Origin: Klebsiella pneumoniae
GTDB lineage: Bacteria; Verrucomicrobiota; Verrucomicrobiia; Limisphaerales; SXTU01
Assembly (NCBI GenBank): GCA_943330855.2
Contig: CALQJI020000054.1
Coordinates: forward strand, 1-35,595
Direction of reading: 5' to 3'
DNA: 35,595 nucleotides
Shown piece by piece: positions 1 through 7,792 of this stretch (within the stretch, counting starts at the first letter, position 1; every line of letters begins with the position of its first letter). The position numbers and the translations under genes were made by a program. The notes under the pieces are model-generated. The model worked only from the letters and a program-made list of their open reading frames with translations. It was not told where the DNA came from and made no database searches.

Positions 1-169
1 CGGAGCGAAGCCACGACCGACGCGCAGCGGTGAACCCGCCACCAACCCAGAGCGTCTCGGCATGCAATCAAACCCAACTCACACGCATTCCCTTAAAGGC
101 TCTTCCATCCCTGCCTCGAACTTAGCCACGAAAATCCCCGAATATCCCACTTTTCAACCGGCGTTTACA
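1..169. mobile_element. End of an insertion sequence (IS21-like), interior to the left
   Basis: The 22 bases at 148-169 are the exact reverse complement of 35449-35470, where a UbiD-family gene is cut. Read from the outside inwards the end starts TGTAAACGCCGG and continues into a GTTGAAAAGTG-type motif, which resembles the terminal repeats of IS21-family elements. The interior therefore lies at 1-147, and no complete transposase reading frame is visible there. A short frame closes at 31-33 and might be the tail of a transposase gene, but I cannot identify it. Host sequence would start at about 170. The family assignment comes from memory of the terminal motif; that these are two copies of one mobile end is shown directly by the sequence. 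Confidence 0.55.
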
Positions 170-210
170 ACACTTCTGGTGGAATTACAGGCCACTTCCA
201 CCACCCGCAC

Positions 211-1335
211 TCACGGAATTAATTGCCTTGAACGAAGGAACACCTCCCTCGGCACTCCCAGCGCCTGCTTCAACTCCACATCCCGGTCCCATGGATTCTC
301 TATCGCGCTGAGGCGGCGGCTCTGTTCGACGGTCAGTTGCAGGGGGTAGCAATAGGGGGAGCAGAGCGCCGTGTTGATGAGCGGGTAGTCGGAGCCGAAG
401 AGGAGTCGTCCCGACCACTCAGGTCGAGTCAGGGCTTCTTTGAGGTAGCCCAGCTTGTTCACCTGCGTGAGGGAGGAGATTTCGGAGAAGAGGTTTGTGT
501 AGGTCGCCATCATCGGGGCAAGGCGGTCGGTGTCCCGCTCACCGGCGTTCGCGCCGGTGGAGGCGATGTGCGCGACTATCACCGTCACACCTAGCTTCAG
601 GGGGAGGTGGAGACGTTGCGGGTCGCATAGCTCGTCCTTCGCGCTGGTGAAGGAACGCTCCTGTCCGGCGTGCGTGAGGAGCGGGAGCTTGAGTTCGACC
701 ATCTTCCGATAGAAAGGCGTGAGGCGCTCATCGGCGGGGTCGAACTGCATGATGCTGGGAATCCATTTGATGAGTCGGGCACCGTTTGCCTTCGCTTCGA
801 TGAGCTGGGCGAGGGCGTCCTTGCGCAGCGGGTTGATGCTCGCGCCGAAGAGGAGGTTGGTGGTCTTCGCCGTCTCTTTCGCGATGAAGGCGTTGGGCAC
901 ATATATCTCCGTCCGTGACTTGTCGAGTTCACCATTCGCATCCATGACGCCATCCATGGCGAGGAGGATGGCTTGTCCGACGTGCTTGCTCCCCGCGAGT
1001 TGACGGGAGATGAGCTGCACGACATGGGCGTCGCCCTTGGTCTGAAGTTCCTCGCGTGTGGTGCCGAAGCTCTTGAGGTAGATGCCCAGTTTCCAGCTCG
1101 ATTCCATTTGCTTGGAAATAAAGCACCCACTGTCTCCTGCCCCAATCCCAGCCGTGTGAACGTGAAGGTCGAGGAGCTTGGCCTCGGGGAGAGGTTCCGG
1201 CGCGCGATAGGGACCGGAGTGGAAGACCCGGCAAGCCACGCAACCGCCGAGACTGACGCACAGGAGCGTGATGGCGAGCAGGCGCGGCCAACGGCGCTTC
1301 GGCGGAAGGGGGGCGGGGGTTTGAGGAGTGGTCAT
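211..1335 (-). CDS. Lipoprotein amidohydrolase (TIM-barrel metal-dependent hydrolase)
   Basis: A 374-aa protein with an N-terminal lipoprotein signal: basic residues, a hydrophobic stretch at about 18-30 and lipobox LGGC with Cys32. It is therefore probably anchored in a membrane and acts outside the cytoplasm. The mature part carries the ligand pattern of the amidohydrolase superfamily: HxH at His58/His60 (DLHVHT), a possible bridging Lys190 (RLIKW), His222 (LLTHAG), His256 (VAHIAS) and Asp316 (FGSDYP). These fit the amidohydrolase-2/TatD-like group that hydrolyses or decarboxylates small carboxylic or cyclic substrates. The actual substrate cannot be read from the sequence. It is the last gene of the leftward run, separated from the GDYXXLXY gene by 214 nt of repeat, so it may be transcribed separately. 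The stop lies only about 40 nt from the IS end, and the gene itself is intact. Confidence 0.8.
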   Translation of the reverse strand: MTTPQTPAPLPPKRRWPRLLAITLLCVSLGGCVACRVFHSGPYRAPEPLPEAKLLDLHVHTAGIGAGDSGCFISKQMESSWKLGIYLKSFGTTREELQTKGDAHVVQLISRQLAGSKHVGQAILLAMDGVMDANGELDKSRTEIYVPNAFIAKETAKTTNLLFGASINPLRKDALAQLIEAKANGARLIKWIPSIMQFDPADERLTPFYRKMVELKLPLLTHAGQERSFTSAKDELCDPQRLHLPLKLGVTVIVAHIASTGANAGERDTDRLAPMMATYTNLFSEISSLTQVNKLGYLKEALTRPEWSGRLLFGSDYPLINTALCSPYCYPLQLTVEQSRRLSAIENPWDRDVELKQALGVPREVFLRSRQLIP

Positions 1336-1397
1336 GTGAGGGGGGAGTCAAATGAAAGTGATGGTATCCATCCAACACCAACGCGGGCGGCGTCATC

Positions 1398-1519
1398 CCC
1401 TCTCCCAGCGGGCGAGGGTAAGGGTGAGGGAGAAGACTGCCGAAGTCTTAGCAGCCAGCTATCCACTGCGACTTCGCACGCTTTCTCCCTCTCCCCTGCC
1501 CTCTCCCGCTGGGAGAGGG
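1398..1519. repeat. Intergenic inverted repeat, CCCTCTCCC/GGGAGAGGG family
   Basis: Two arms of about 37 nt (1398-1434 and 1483-1519) are near-perfect inverted copies rich in CCCTCTCCC and GGGAGAGGG. A smaller AAGACT/AGTCTT stem lies just inside the left arm. Together they fill most of the 214-nt gap between two leftward genes. The long stem could end or process transcripts, but there is no U-tract, so a dispersed palindromic repeat is the safer call. A related G/C-rich palindrome is translated inside PfaA at 15598-15641. Confidence 0.75.
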
Positions 1520-1549
1520 AGCAACGCAGTCCGCGCTGGGTTGCTTCGC

Positions 1550-2089
1550 TCATGGCTGCTTCTGCTGGCGCATGGCTTCGGCGTAGGGCTTGCCGTCGAT
1601 GAAGACTTGCTTGATGGCGGGCTTGCCGGCCGCACCGACCGCCACTTGCACGGTGAGCTTGCCCCGGGGATTACCCGTGCCTTCTTCCACGTAGTAGCGT
1701 TCGAGACCGTATTCCACGCGCACTTGGTTGGTGTTCCAAGACTGCTGGACGTGTCCCTGAATGAGCACCCGGTTGGGCACTGGCTCCGGGCGCGTCGCCG
1801 ACAGCAGCACGGCTTCGTGGAATTGGCCGCGTGGCTCCAGTGAAACGAACACGGGGAGGCCGGGGCTCAATTTGCCTGCCGGTGCGGTGTCCCAGAGGCT
1901 GTTGGTGAGCGTGCTGACCTTGTAGTTCAGGATGACATAGTCGCCGCGCAGTAGGTCACGCGGGTCCACGGGGGCGGTTTCGAGCAGGACAGTGGTGGGC
2001 GCGGCCAGTGCGTATTCCTGCTGGGCAACGAGGGCGAGCAGGAGCGCCGTCTGAGCGGCGAGAACGATGAGGAAGTGTTTGCGGTTCAT
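1550..2089 (-). CDS. GDYXXLXY-domain protein
   Basis: A 179-aa protein that begins MNRKHF, has one N-terminal hydrophobic segment (about 6-24, signal or anchor), and contains the family signature GDYVILNY at residues 49-56. The family name comes from this motif; its biochemical role is not established. Its ATG overlaps the stop of the upstream DUF2157 gene in an ATGA (2086-2089), so the two are probably translationally coupled. DUF2157 and GDYXXLXY proteins are commonly found together, which supports both calls and suggests a joint membrane function. The reading frame stays open further upstream, but that part is the complement of the DUF2157 gene, so the start at 2089 is preferred. Confidence 0.85.
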   Translation of the reverse strand: MNRKHFLIVLAAQTALLLALVAQQEYALAAPTTVLLETAPVDPRDLLRGDYVILNYKVSTLTNSLWDTAPAGKLSPGLPVFVSLEPRGQFHEAVLLSATRPEPVPNRVLIQGHVQQSWNTNQVRVEYGLERYYVEEGTGNPRGKLTVQVAVGAAGKPAIKQVFIDGKPYAEAMRQQKQP

Positions 2090-3270
2090 AGCTTGGTGGG
2101 GTTGGAGCGTTCGGCGAGGTCGCGCAGTAAGGTGCGACGGCGCTTTTCGATGAAGATGCCCAGGACGATGAGGCCGACACCCGACACGATGAACATGGCA
2201 CCCGTGACGGCCATGCTGCCGAAGAGGCGGGCGTAGGCGACGATGACGTCGAAGGTGAGGAGCGCGAGGCCGAGGTTGATGAGGTAGCGCGAGCCGAGCA
2301 GGAGACCGAGGTTGACCATCACGAGGCAGTGAGCGAAGAGGGCGAGCGAGGCCACCCAGGCTACCCAGTCGGTCCGCTCCCAATACCAAGAGCGCGAGTC
2401 GGTCCCGGTGGCACAGACGACGCCCACGAGCACCAGCCAGAAGGTCAGCGTGGCCAGCCAGATGCCGCGCCAGACAAGCGGGAGCTTGGCCTCGCCTCGC
2501 AGAGCGCAACCGAGACCGGCCACGACGAGCACGGCGAAGGGCAGATAGGCGCTCCAAACTAACGAGGCGAGTTTCTCACCTCCGTGCCAGCCAAACAACA
2601 GAGGCATCAGGCTCGCGCTGAGTCCGAGCAGCCCAAACTTCCGGGTCACACTGCTGAAGTCACTTGCCGGAGAGCGTTCCATCCTGACTCCTGCTGCGTA
2701 GAGGGCGGTGAAGATGGCCGGGTAGAAGAGCAGTGCGAGCTCGCCGTGTTGGAGGTGGAACCAGCCCTTGTCATGCAGGAACTCCATGCCGAGCCAAAGC
2801 ATCGCCGCACTCAATGTGAGGACGTATTGCAGCTTGGAGCGCAGCAGCCACGCCAGCGGCGCGATGCCGACCCACCAGGCGAGGATGGCGTTCGGCGGCC
2901 GGGAGTTCAGGTGATAGACCTGCCCGATGAGTGCGAGGTTGGCGAGGAAGAGGATGGAGCCGACGAGGTGCAGCGCCTCGGCGGTCTTGTGGTAGTCAGC
3001 GTGGCGGCGGCGCGTCCACCAACCCGCTGCGTGCGCGCCGAGCATGAGGGCGAGGCCCGAGAGCAATTTCACGCCGCGCGGGATGGCGTCCCAGTTGGCC
3101 GAGATGAGCAGGATGATGCCGCTGGCCACGAGCAGCGCTCCGATGATGGACAGGATGACGACGAACTTGCTCTGGCCGTCCTGCAACTTGTAGTGCGCAA
3201 TAATGCGGTCGCGCTGGTCGGCAGCCAGGAAGCCATCGGCTTGGAGGCGTTGGATGTCTTGGAGGTTCAT
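2086..3270 (-). CDS. DUF2157 multi-pass membrane protein
   Basis: A 394-aa protein. The N-terminus (about 1-30) has the soluble helical segment typical of DUF2157, in which a short domain precedes a bundle of membrane helices (QADGFLAADQRDRIIAHY). From about residue 38 onwards there are at least ten hydrophobic segments, for example VVILSIIGALLVASGIILLI and LTFDVIVAYARLFGSM. It ends with a basic cytoplasmic tail (EKRRRTLLRDLAERS). The function is unknown. It starts 9 nt after the stop of the Aas-like gene and overlaps the next gene by 4 nt, so it belongs to the same transcription unit as the phospholipid-salvage genes. Whether it takes part in that process is inference. Confidence 0.85.
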   Translation of the reverse strand: MNLQDIQRLQADGFLAADQRDRIIAHYKLQDGQSKFVVILSIIGALLVASGIILLISANWDAIPRGVKLLSGLALMLGAHAAGWWTRRRHADYHKTAEALHLVGSILFLANLALIGQVYHLNSRPPNAILAWWVGIAPLAWLLRSKLQYVLTLSAAMLWLGMEFLHDKGWFHLQHGELALLFYPAIFTALYAAGVRMERSPASDFSSVTRKFGLLGLSASLMPLLFGWHGGEKLASLVWSAYLPFAVLVVAGLGCALRGEAKLPLVWRGIWLATLTFWLVLVGVVCATGTDSRSWYWERTDWVAWVASLALFAHCLVMVNLGLLLGSRYLINLGLALLTFDVIVAYARLFGSMAVTGAMFIVSGVGLIVLGIFIEKRRRTLLRDLAERSNPTKL

Positions 3271-3279
3271 GGGTTCCTT

Positions 3280-5496
3280 TTACTTTGCGGAGGCGACCAA
3301 TGCCTGTAGCTCGCGGTGGTTTGTCTTCCCGGTGCCGAGTTTGGGGATTTCCTTCACGACGACTAGCTCGCGGGGGACGCAGAGGTTGCTCAGGCCCTTG
3401 GACTTGATGGCGTCGCGTATCTCGGCAGCGGTGAGGCGAGGCTCGTTCGTGCAGCAGATGAGGGCTTCGCCTTTGTCCGCATCGGGACGCGTGACGACGG
3501 CAGTCGCGCAACGCAATCCGTAGTGCGGGAAGGCGCCGGCGAGGGCGTCTTCGACCGCAGTCAAACTCACCATCTCGCCGCTGATTTTCGCGAAGCGCTT
3601 CATCCGACCCCGGATGCTGATGAAACCCTCGGTGTCCACGCTCACGATGTCGCCGGTGTCATACCAGCCACCGTCGGCTTGGAACTTCGCGTTGGCATCG
3701 GGGTTGAGGTAGCCCTTCATGATGTTCGGCCCTCGGACGAAGAGGCGGCCGGTGGTGTGAGGGTGTGAGGGTGTGAGGGTGTGAGGGGGGGTGGTCTCAC
3801 TTTCTCGCTTTCCCGCCTGCTCACCTGCCCCAATCCCTTCGACCGGTTCCAGTCGCCACTCGACGCCGGGCATGAAGCGGCCGACGGAGCCGTGTTGTGG
3901 TTCGAGCGGGGTGTTGACGCTGAGGCAGGGGGCGCATTCCGTCGCACCGTAGCCTTCCAGGATACGCACGCCAAAGCGGTGGGACCACGTTTGCGCGGTG
4001 GCTTCTTGGAGTTTCTCCGCCGCCGCAAAGAGATAGCGCATGGAGCGGAAGTCGTAGGTGTGGGCCTTCCTGCCGTAGCCGTTGAGGAAGGTGTTGGTGC
4101 TCAAGAGCACGGTGCAATCGCGGTCGTAGAGGACGCTGGGGATGACGCGGTAGTGCAGCGGCGAGGGGTAGATGAAGCAGAACATCCCGCGCACCATCGG
4201 CACGAGGAGGCCGACGGTGAAGCCGAAGCTGTGGAAGAGGGGCAGGCAGTTGAAGAGGCGGTCCTGGTCGGTCAGGTCGGTGACGGCCATCATCTGGCGG
4301 ATGTTGGCGAGGATGTTCCGATGCGTCAGCTCGACGCCCTTGGGCACGCCCTCGGAGCCGCTGGTGAAGAGGATGACGGCGGTGTCGGTGGGGGCAGAGT
4401 TGAAGGTTGAAGGTTGAAAGTTGAAATGGCTCCCGACCCACGCCGAGAGCTTGTCCCAGGCGCGGAGGGTCTTGCGGAGGTCTTCCAAGTAGAGGAGTTG
4501 GACGCCGGCTTTCTGGAAGGGCGTGGCGTCGAGCTTGGCGCGGGCGAGGAAGGTGCGGGAGGTGACGATGTGTTTGAGACCGGCTAGCTGGACGCACGCG
4601 AGCATCGTGGCCGAGCCGGTGGAGTAGTTCAGGACGGCGGGGACCTTGCCGTGTTGCCACAGGGCGAGGAGGACGACGGGCGTGGCGTTGACGTTGGGAA
4701 GGAGGACGCCGATGGGGGCTGGGCTGGAGGTCGTGGCTCCGATGGCATTCGCGATTTTTGCTCCCAGCAAGCGCGCGGCGATGAAGAGCTTGCGATAGGT
4801 GAGCTGCGTGAGCGTGGCGTCTTCGAGGACGACCTTGCCCGGAACGTCCGCTGCGGTCTCGGCGATGGCGGCGGGCACGGTCGCCGGGCCGAACTCCATC
4901 TCGGTGCGGAACTGCTGGCCAACCATCGCGTCGCGCAGCCAACGGGTGAAGAGGGTGCGGCTCTGCGCCGTGCTCAAGTGCTCGGAGTGCGGGGCGGTGA
5001 GGACTTCGCTGAAGTGCGTGGTGACGGTGGGGAAGCAGCGCTTCCATCCGGGATTGGGCGAGAAGGGAAGTCTGTTTGCACCGCGCAGGTAGGCGGTGAT
5101 GACTTTAGCGTGGGTCTTGTGGATGAGGAAGCCGGTGCCATCAAAGAGCTTCATCAGCGTGCCGGTGCGTGAGATGCGACCTTCGGCGAAGAGGACGAGC
5201 TTGCCGCCTTTTTGTAAAAACTCGGCCATGTGCTTGACGGCGTAGGGGGAGGCGTTGTCGATGGGGAAGGTGCGGGAGTTGACCATGACGAACTTGTGGA
5301 GCCAGGACTTCTTGGCCGTGGTGCTGGAGGTGACGAACTTCCAGTCCGGCCCCAGGCACACGCCGACGAAGAGCCAGTCGAACCAGGAGGTGTGGTTGGG
5401 GATGAGGAGCACGGGGCCGGGGGTGCGGAGGGCGTCCTCGTTGAAGGCGCGGAAGCGGAACAGGAGCCGGACGAGGAGGCGGAGGAGGGTGATCAT
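3280..5496 (-). CDS. aas: Aas-like lysophospholipid acyltransferase / acyl-ACP synthetase fusion
   Basis: A 738-aa two-domain protein, close to the roughly 719 aa of E. coli Aas. The N-terminal part (about 1-200) is a PlsC-type acyltransferase with the HX4D motif (NHTSWFD, His35/Asp40) and an EGRIS block that corresponds to the family EGTR/S motif. The C-terminal part (about 220-738) is an AMP-forming acyl-activating enzyme with the P-loop TSGSEGVPKG at 378-387, YGATE, the hinge region YDTGDIVSVDTEGFISIRGR and a C-terminal catalytic lysine in GTGKTNHREL. In E. coli, Aas re-acylates lysophosphatidylethanolamine that is flipped inwards by LplT, and an LplT-like gene lies just upstream here. Two unusual low-complexity inserts (see repeats at 3755 and 4400) sit in the synthetase domain. 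It is separated from the transporter gene by 218 nt that contain a dispersed repeat. Confidence 0.88.
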   Translation of the reverse strand: MITLLRLLVRLLFRFRAFNEDALRTPGPVLLIPNHTSWFDWLFVGVCLGPDWKFVTSSTTAKKSWLHKFVMVNSRTFPIDNASPYAVKHMAEFLQKGGKLVLFAEGRISRTGTLMKLFDGTGFLIHKTHAKVITAYLRGANRLPFSPNPGWKRCFPTVTTHFSEVLTAPHSEHLSTAQSRTLFTRWLRDAMVGQQFRTEMEFGPATVPAAIAETAADVPGKVVLEDATLTQLTYRKLFIAARLLGAKIANAIGATTSSPAPIGVLLPNVNATPVVLLALWQHGKVPAVLNYSTGSATMLACVQLAGLKHIVTSRTFLARAKLDATPFQKAGVQLLYLEDLRKTLRAWDKLSAWVGSHFNFQPSTFNSAPTDTAVILFTSGSEGVPKGVELTHRNILANIRQMMAVTDLTDQDRLFNCLPLFHSFGFTVGLLVPMVRGMFCFIYPSPLHYRVIPSVLYDRDCTVLLSTNTFLNGYGRKAHTYDFRSMRYLFAAAEKLQEATAQTWSHRFGVRILEGYGATECAPCLSVNTPLEPQHGSVGRFMPGVEWRLEPVEGIGAGEQAGKRESETTPPHTLTPSHPHTTGRLFVRGPNIMKGYLNPDANAKFQADGGWYDTGDIVSVDTEGFISIRGRMKRFAKISGEMVSLTAVEDALAGAFPHYGLRCATAVVTRPDADKGEALICCTNEPRLTAAEIRDAIKSKGLSNLCVPRELVVVKEIPKLGTGKTNHRELQALVASAK
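3755..3786. repeat. Four perfect tandem copies of GTGTGAGG inside the Aas-like gene
   Basis: The 8-bp unit GTGTGAGG is repeated four times without mismatch. It lies in the coding region of the acyl-ACP synthetase domain (around residues 571-581, translated as Thr/Pro/His-rich sequence) just before the conserved GRLFVRGPN block. Eight is not a multiple of three, so gain or loss of one unit would shift the frame and remove the C-terminal third of the synthetase domain. Confidence 0.9.
4400..4427. repeat. Heptameric TTGAAGG tandem repeat inside the Aas-like gene
   Basis: Four consecutive 7-nt units (TTGAAGG, TTGAAGG, TTGAAAG, TTGAAAT) lie in the coding strand's complement about 20 codons before the adenylation P-loop. 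They encode the odd Asn/Phe/Gln-rich segment HFNFQPSTFNSAP. Like the octamer further on, the unit is not a multiple of three. Confidence 0.8.
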
Positions 5497-5581
5497 GGCG
5501 GGGGTGAGGGTTGAGATTAGGAGGAGGGTTATGGTTAGGAGGCGAGGGGGGAAGGTTGTTTTCGTTGGTGGAACAATTCGG

Positions 5582-5659
5582 TTGGAACTCGGACGCTGAT
5601 GTCCGAAGCAGGTTTCGGCTTGGGCAACGATGGCTGCGGACGTGGGCGTCCGAGCTCCA
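5582..5659. repeat. Intergenic copy of the GGAGC...GGACGCCCACGTCC palindromic repeat (family A)
   Basis: A 78-nt imperfect inverted repeat with outer ends GTTGGAACTCGGACG and CGTGGGCGTCCGAGCTCC, in the 218-nt gap between the Aas-like and LplT-like genes. It matches, with differences, elements at 7657-7732 (intergenic), 15904-15986 and 16215-16295 (inside PfaA) and 31581-31642 (inside the PPTase gene). The rest of the gap holds purine-rich sequence with no recognisable gene. Confidence 0.75.
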
Positions 5660-5714
5660 GTGAGTTAGGCGTTGCTTTCATGCGCGTTCATTCGCGTGAT
5701 TCGGGGGTAGGCAA

Positions 5715-7010
5715 TCAGTTCGCCGACTTCGCCGCCCCCCTCACCAACGCGGGGATTTTCAGCCAGCCGATGACGACGACGACCAGCACAGCGAGGGCGA
5801 TGAAGACTTGCGAGGCGGACAGGTGCGCCTTCACGCACACGAAGACGAGCAGGCCCGCGAGCATCATGCCCAGGTTGTCGAAGAGGTTTTGCACGGCGAT
5901 GGTTTTGCCGAGCTTGGTGGGGTCGGACTCCGCTTGGAGCGAGGCGTTGAGCGGGATGAGGAAGAGGCCGGCGGCGAGGCCCGCGCCCACGAGCAGCGCC
6001 ATCACCACGGGCAGCACGGCGAGGACGGTGGCGGTCGAGCCGTCGGGCTTCAGCTTGGTTATCATGTGCTCGCCGATGTGCTGCAAGCCGAGCGGCTCAA
6101 TCGCGAACACGGCGAGGAGCATCCCCGCGAGGAACAGGCCGAAGCCGCGTGTGTGACGCAGGTCGCTGACTGGGTAGAGCTTCCCGGCGGCTATGCTGCC
6201 GATCATCACACCGACACTGAGCCACAGACCGAGCAGGGCGATTTGAGTGTTGTCGGGGAGTTTGAGCGCTTCGAGGCCCCAGGCTTGGAAGTTGATTTTC
6301 ATGGTCGCGCCGCAGACCCAGAAGAGCGCGGTGCCGATGAGGACTTTCCCCAAGCGCGGGCCGCTGAAGAGGCTGCGGAGGTGGCCGAAGAATTCGCCGA
6401 CGCTGGCCGAGAGTTGCACGGTGTGGTCGGCGGGCGTCTTGGACATAAAGAAGTTCAGCCCGAGCGACGCGATGAAGATGCCGCCGACCAGCACGTAGCA
6501 CACGCCGACGGGGAGTTGGTCCACCATCACGGAGCCGCCGATGGCGCCGGTGAGGATGGCCAGCAGGGTGAGCAGCTCGACCATGCCGTTGGCTTTCACG
6601 AGGCGGTCGGTCGGGAGGATTTCGGGGAGGATGCCATACTTCGCCGGGCCATAAACTGCGGAGCCGATGCCGACGATGAAGTAGCCGAGGGCCTGCCAGA
6701 CATAGCCGAACCAGATGCTCAGGGCGCAGACGATGGTGCCGAGGATTTTGAGCAGGTTGCCACCGGCGAGCCAACTGGTCTTGGCGTAGCGGTCGTTGAG
6801 GTAGCCAGCCAGCGGCGCGAGCAGGATGTAGGGGAGGAAGAGGATGCTGGTGTAGAGGGTGCCGCGCGTGCGGAGTTCGTCGGTGGTAATGTCGCCGGCT
6901 TTCTGGAGCAGCGTGAGCTGGCCGACGATGACGGCGAGGATGGCGTTGTCGCCGAACGCGCCGAGGAACTGGCTGGCGAGGAGCAGCGGGTAGTTGCGAG
7001 GGGAGCTCAT
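5715..7010 (-). CDS. lplT: LplT-like lysophospholipid transporter (MFS)
   Basis: A 431-aa major facilitator superfamily protein with about twelve hydrophobic segments. Its N-terminus YPLLLASQFLGAFGDNAI matches the FxGAFxDN start typical of LplT and related Aas-associated transporters. The conserved MFS loop between helices 2 and 3 is present as AGYLNDRYAKTS. In Gram-negative bacteria LplT moves lysophospholipids inwards across the cytoplasmic membrane for re-acylation by Aas. The Aas-like gene lies downstream on the same strand, which strongly supports the assignment. The start lies 9 nt after the stop of the MarR-type gene, so the three are likely cotranscribed. An alternative is a general drug-efflux MFS, but the pairing makes this less likely. 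Confidence 0.85.
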   Translation of the reverse strand: MSSPRNYPLLLASQFLGAFGDNAILAVIVGQLTLLQKAGDITTDELRTRGTLYTSILFLPYILLAPLAGYLNDRYAKTSWLAGGNLLKILGTIVCALSIWFGYVWQALGYFIVGIGSAVYGPAKYGILPEILPTDRLVKANGMVELLTLLAILTGAIGGSVMVDQLPVGVCYVLVGGIFIASLGLNFFMSKTPADHTVQLSASVGEFFGHLRSLFSGPRLGKVLIGTALFWVCGATMKINFQAWGLEALKLPDNTQIALLGLWLSVGVMIGSIAAGKLYPVSDLRHTRGFGLFLAGMLLAVFAIEPLGLQHIGEHMITKLKPDGSTATVLAVLPVVMALLVGAGLAAGLFLIPLNASLQAESDPTKLGKTIAVQNLFDNLGMMLAGLLVFVCVKAHLSASQVFIALAVLVVVVIGWLKIPALVRGAAKSAN

Positions 7011-7019
7011 GGCGGTGGA

Positions 7020-7484
7020 TTAGGAATTGGCGTTGGCGATGCGGGTGGCGTTCTCGCTGATGGCGGCGAGTTCGGAGACGAGCTTGTCGGCACGGGCGAC
7101 GGGGATGGTGCCCCAGACCTGCTCGGCGGCGGCGTGGTAGTGCGGGAGTAGCTCGGCGAGCAGCTTGCGCGCGGCGGGGGTGAGGACGACGAGCCAAGCG
7201 CGACGGTCGGCGGCGTTCTCCTTGCGCGTGACCAGGCGGCGCTCTTCGAGGCGGTCCACGAGGCCGGTGACGTTCGAGCGGTGCATGATGAGCTGGCGGC
7301 TGAGGTCGGACTGGGTGCAACCGTCCGGGAATTCGGTGAGGACGTTGAGGAGGTTGAACTGGCTGGGGCTGAGGTCCCAGCGGGCGAAGAAGACGCGGCT
7401 GGCGTTCCACAGTTCCTCGGCGGTGCGGAGGAGTTGGATGAGCGCCGCGTAGCGCGGGCCGGGAGCGGATGGCTTTCGTTTCAT
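7020..7484 (-). CDS. MarR-family transcriptional regulator
   Basis: A 154-aa winged-helix protein when started at the ATG at 7484; a TTG six codons earlier is possible but less likely. The core has the MarR layout: a helix for dimerisation, then SPSQFNLLNVL, the recognition region GCTQSDLSRQLIMHRSNVTGLVDRLEERRLV, and the wing with the signature Asp-Arg pair (AADRRAWLVVLTPAARKL). It is the first gene of the leftward operon with the transporter and the acyltransferase/synthetase, so it probably regulates that operon and itself, possibly in response to a lipid or an amphipathic compound. The ligand and the operator cannot be read from the sequence. Confidence 0.88.
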   Translation of the reverse strand: MKRKPSAPGPRYAALIQLLRTAEELWNASRVFFARWDLSPSQFNLLNVLTEFPDGCTQSDLSRQLIMHRSNVTGLVDRLEERRLVTRKENAADRRAWLVVLTPAARKLLAELLPHYHAAAEQVWGTIPVARADKLVSELAAISENATRIANANS

Positions 7485-7492
7485 TGGCGGAT

Positions 7493-7521
7493 AGTTTAGC
7501 AAAAGACTGTTGATATGTCAC
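7493..7521 (-). promoter_or_regulatory. Putative sigma70-type promoter for the MarR-LplT-Aas operon
   Basis: On the minus strand a GTGACA (7516-7521, five of six matches to TTGACA) and a TAAACT (7493-7498, four of six matches to TATAAT) are separated by exactly 17 nt. The ATG of the regulator lies about nine nt downstream of the -10 box, so the message would have almost no leader. No clear palindromic MarR operator is visible. It is a weak match taken alone; the position makes it plausible. Confidence 0.4.
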
Positions 7522-7656
7522 CATTGAGAAATCTGGAACCACCATCGGCGAAAGCGGCGGGGAGGAACCACTGACCGGCACTGACTGGCGCTCATGGGAG
7601 AGGACGAACGGCCGCGATGGTCGTCCATGAGGCTGCCCATCGGATGGAGCCCATCG

Positions 7657-7732
7657 GATGGAGCGCGGACGCCCACGTCCACAGTCGCGCTCTGCCATCC
7701 GCTGCGGCTGCGGAGGTGGGCGTCCGCGCGCC
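7657..7732. repeat. Intergenic family A palindromic repeat
   Basis: About 76 nt with inverted ends GAGCGCGGACGCCCACGTCC and GGTGGGCGTCCGCGCG. The left arm is nearly identical to the start of the elements translated within PfaA at 15904 and 16215, which shows that the same repeat exists both between and within genes here. Confidence 0.8.
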
Positions 7733-7775
7733 GTTGGCGTCACAGGCTTCTCTAGTGCCCTCCCCTGACCTGCTT

Positions 7776-7784
7776 TGCTATAAT
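7776..7784 (+). promoter_or_regulatory. Extended -10 promoter (TGCTATAAT) for the GIDE-LemA gene
   Basis: The sequence TGCTATAAT is a perfect TGnTATAAT extended -10 element. The ATG at 7793 is eight nt downstream of its last base, so transcription would begin at or within about two nt of the start codon. This predicts a leaderless transcript. No good -35 hexamer is present, as is usual for extended -10 promoters. Confidence 0.55.
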
Positions 7785-7792
7785 CAAGGCCC

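Larger units (their letters stand above)
7485..7792. other. 308-nt divergent intergenic region
   Basis: The region separates the leftward MarR operon from the rightward GIDE-LemA gene. It holds a putative promoter at each end and a family A palindromic repeat at 7657-7732. It also holds the sequence CACTGACTGGC..CTCATGG at about 7578-7597, which recurs after oleD at about 31169-31189. The phrase CCATCGGATGGAGC is directly repeated just before the palindrome. I see no gene or RNA in it. Confidence 0.7.

Noticed and set aside
1..349. Small plus-strand protein of 95 codons starting at 62
   Set aside because: It crosses the IS boundary at 169 and runs antisense into the amidohydrolase gene; no independent support.
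5808..7151. 447-codon plus-strand frame opposite the LplT-like gene
   Set aside because: Repetitive Glu/Ala/Gly/His sequence with no family match; the complement has twelve membrane helices of an MFS transporter.
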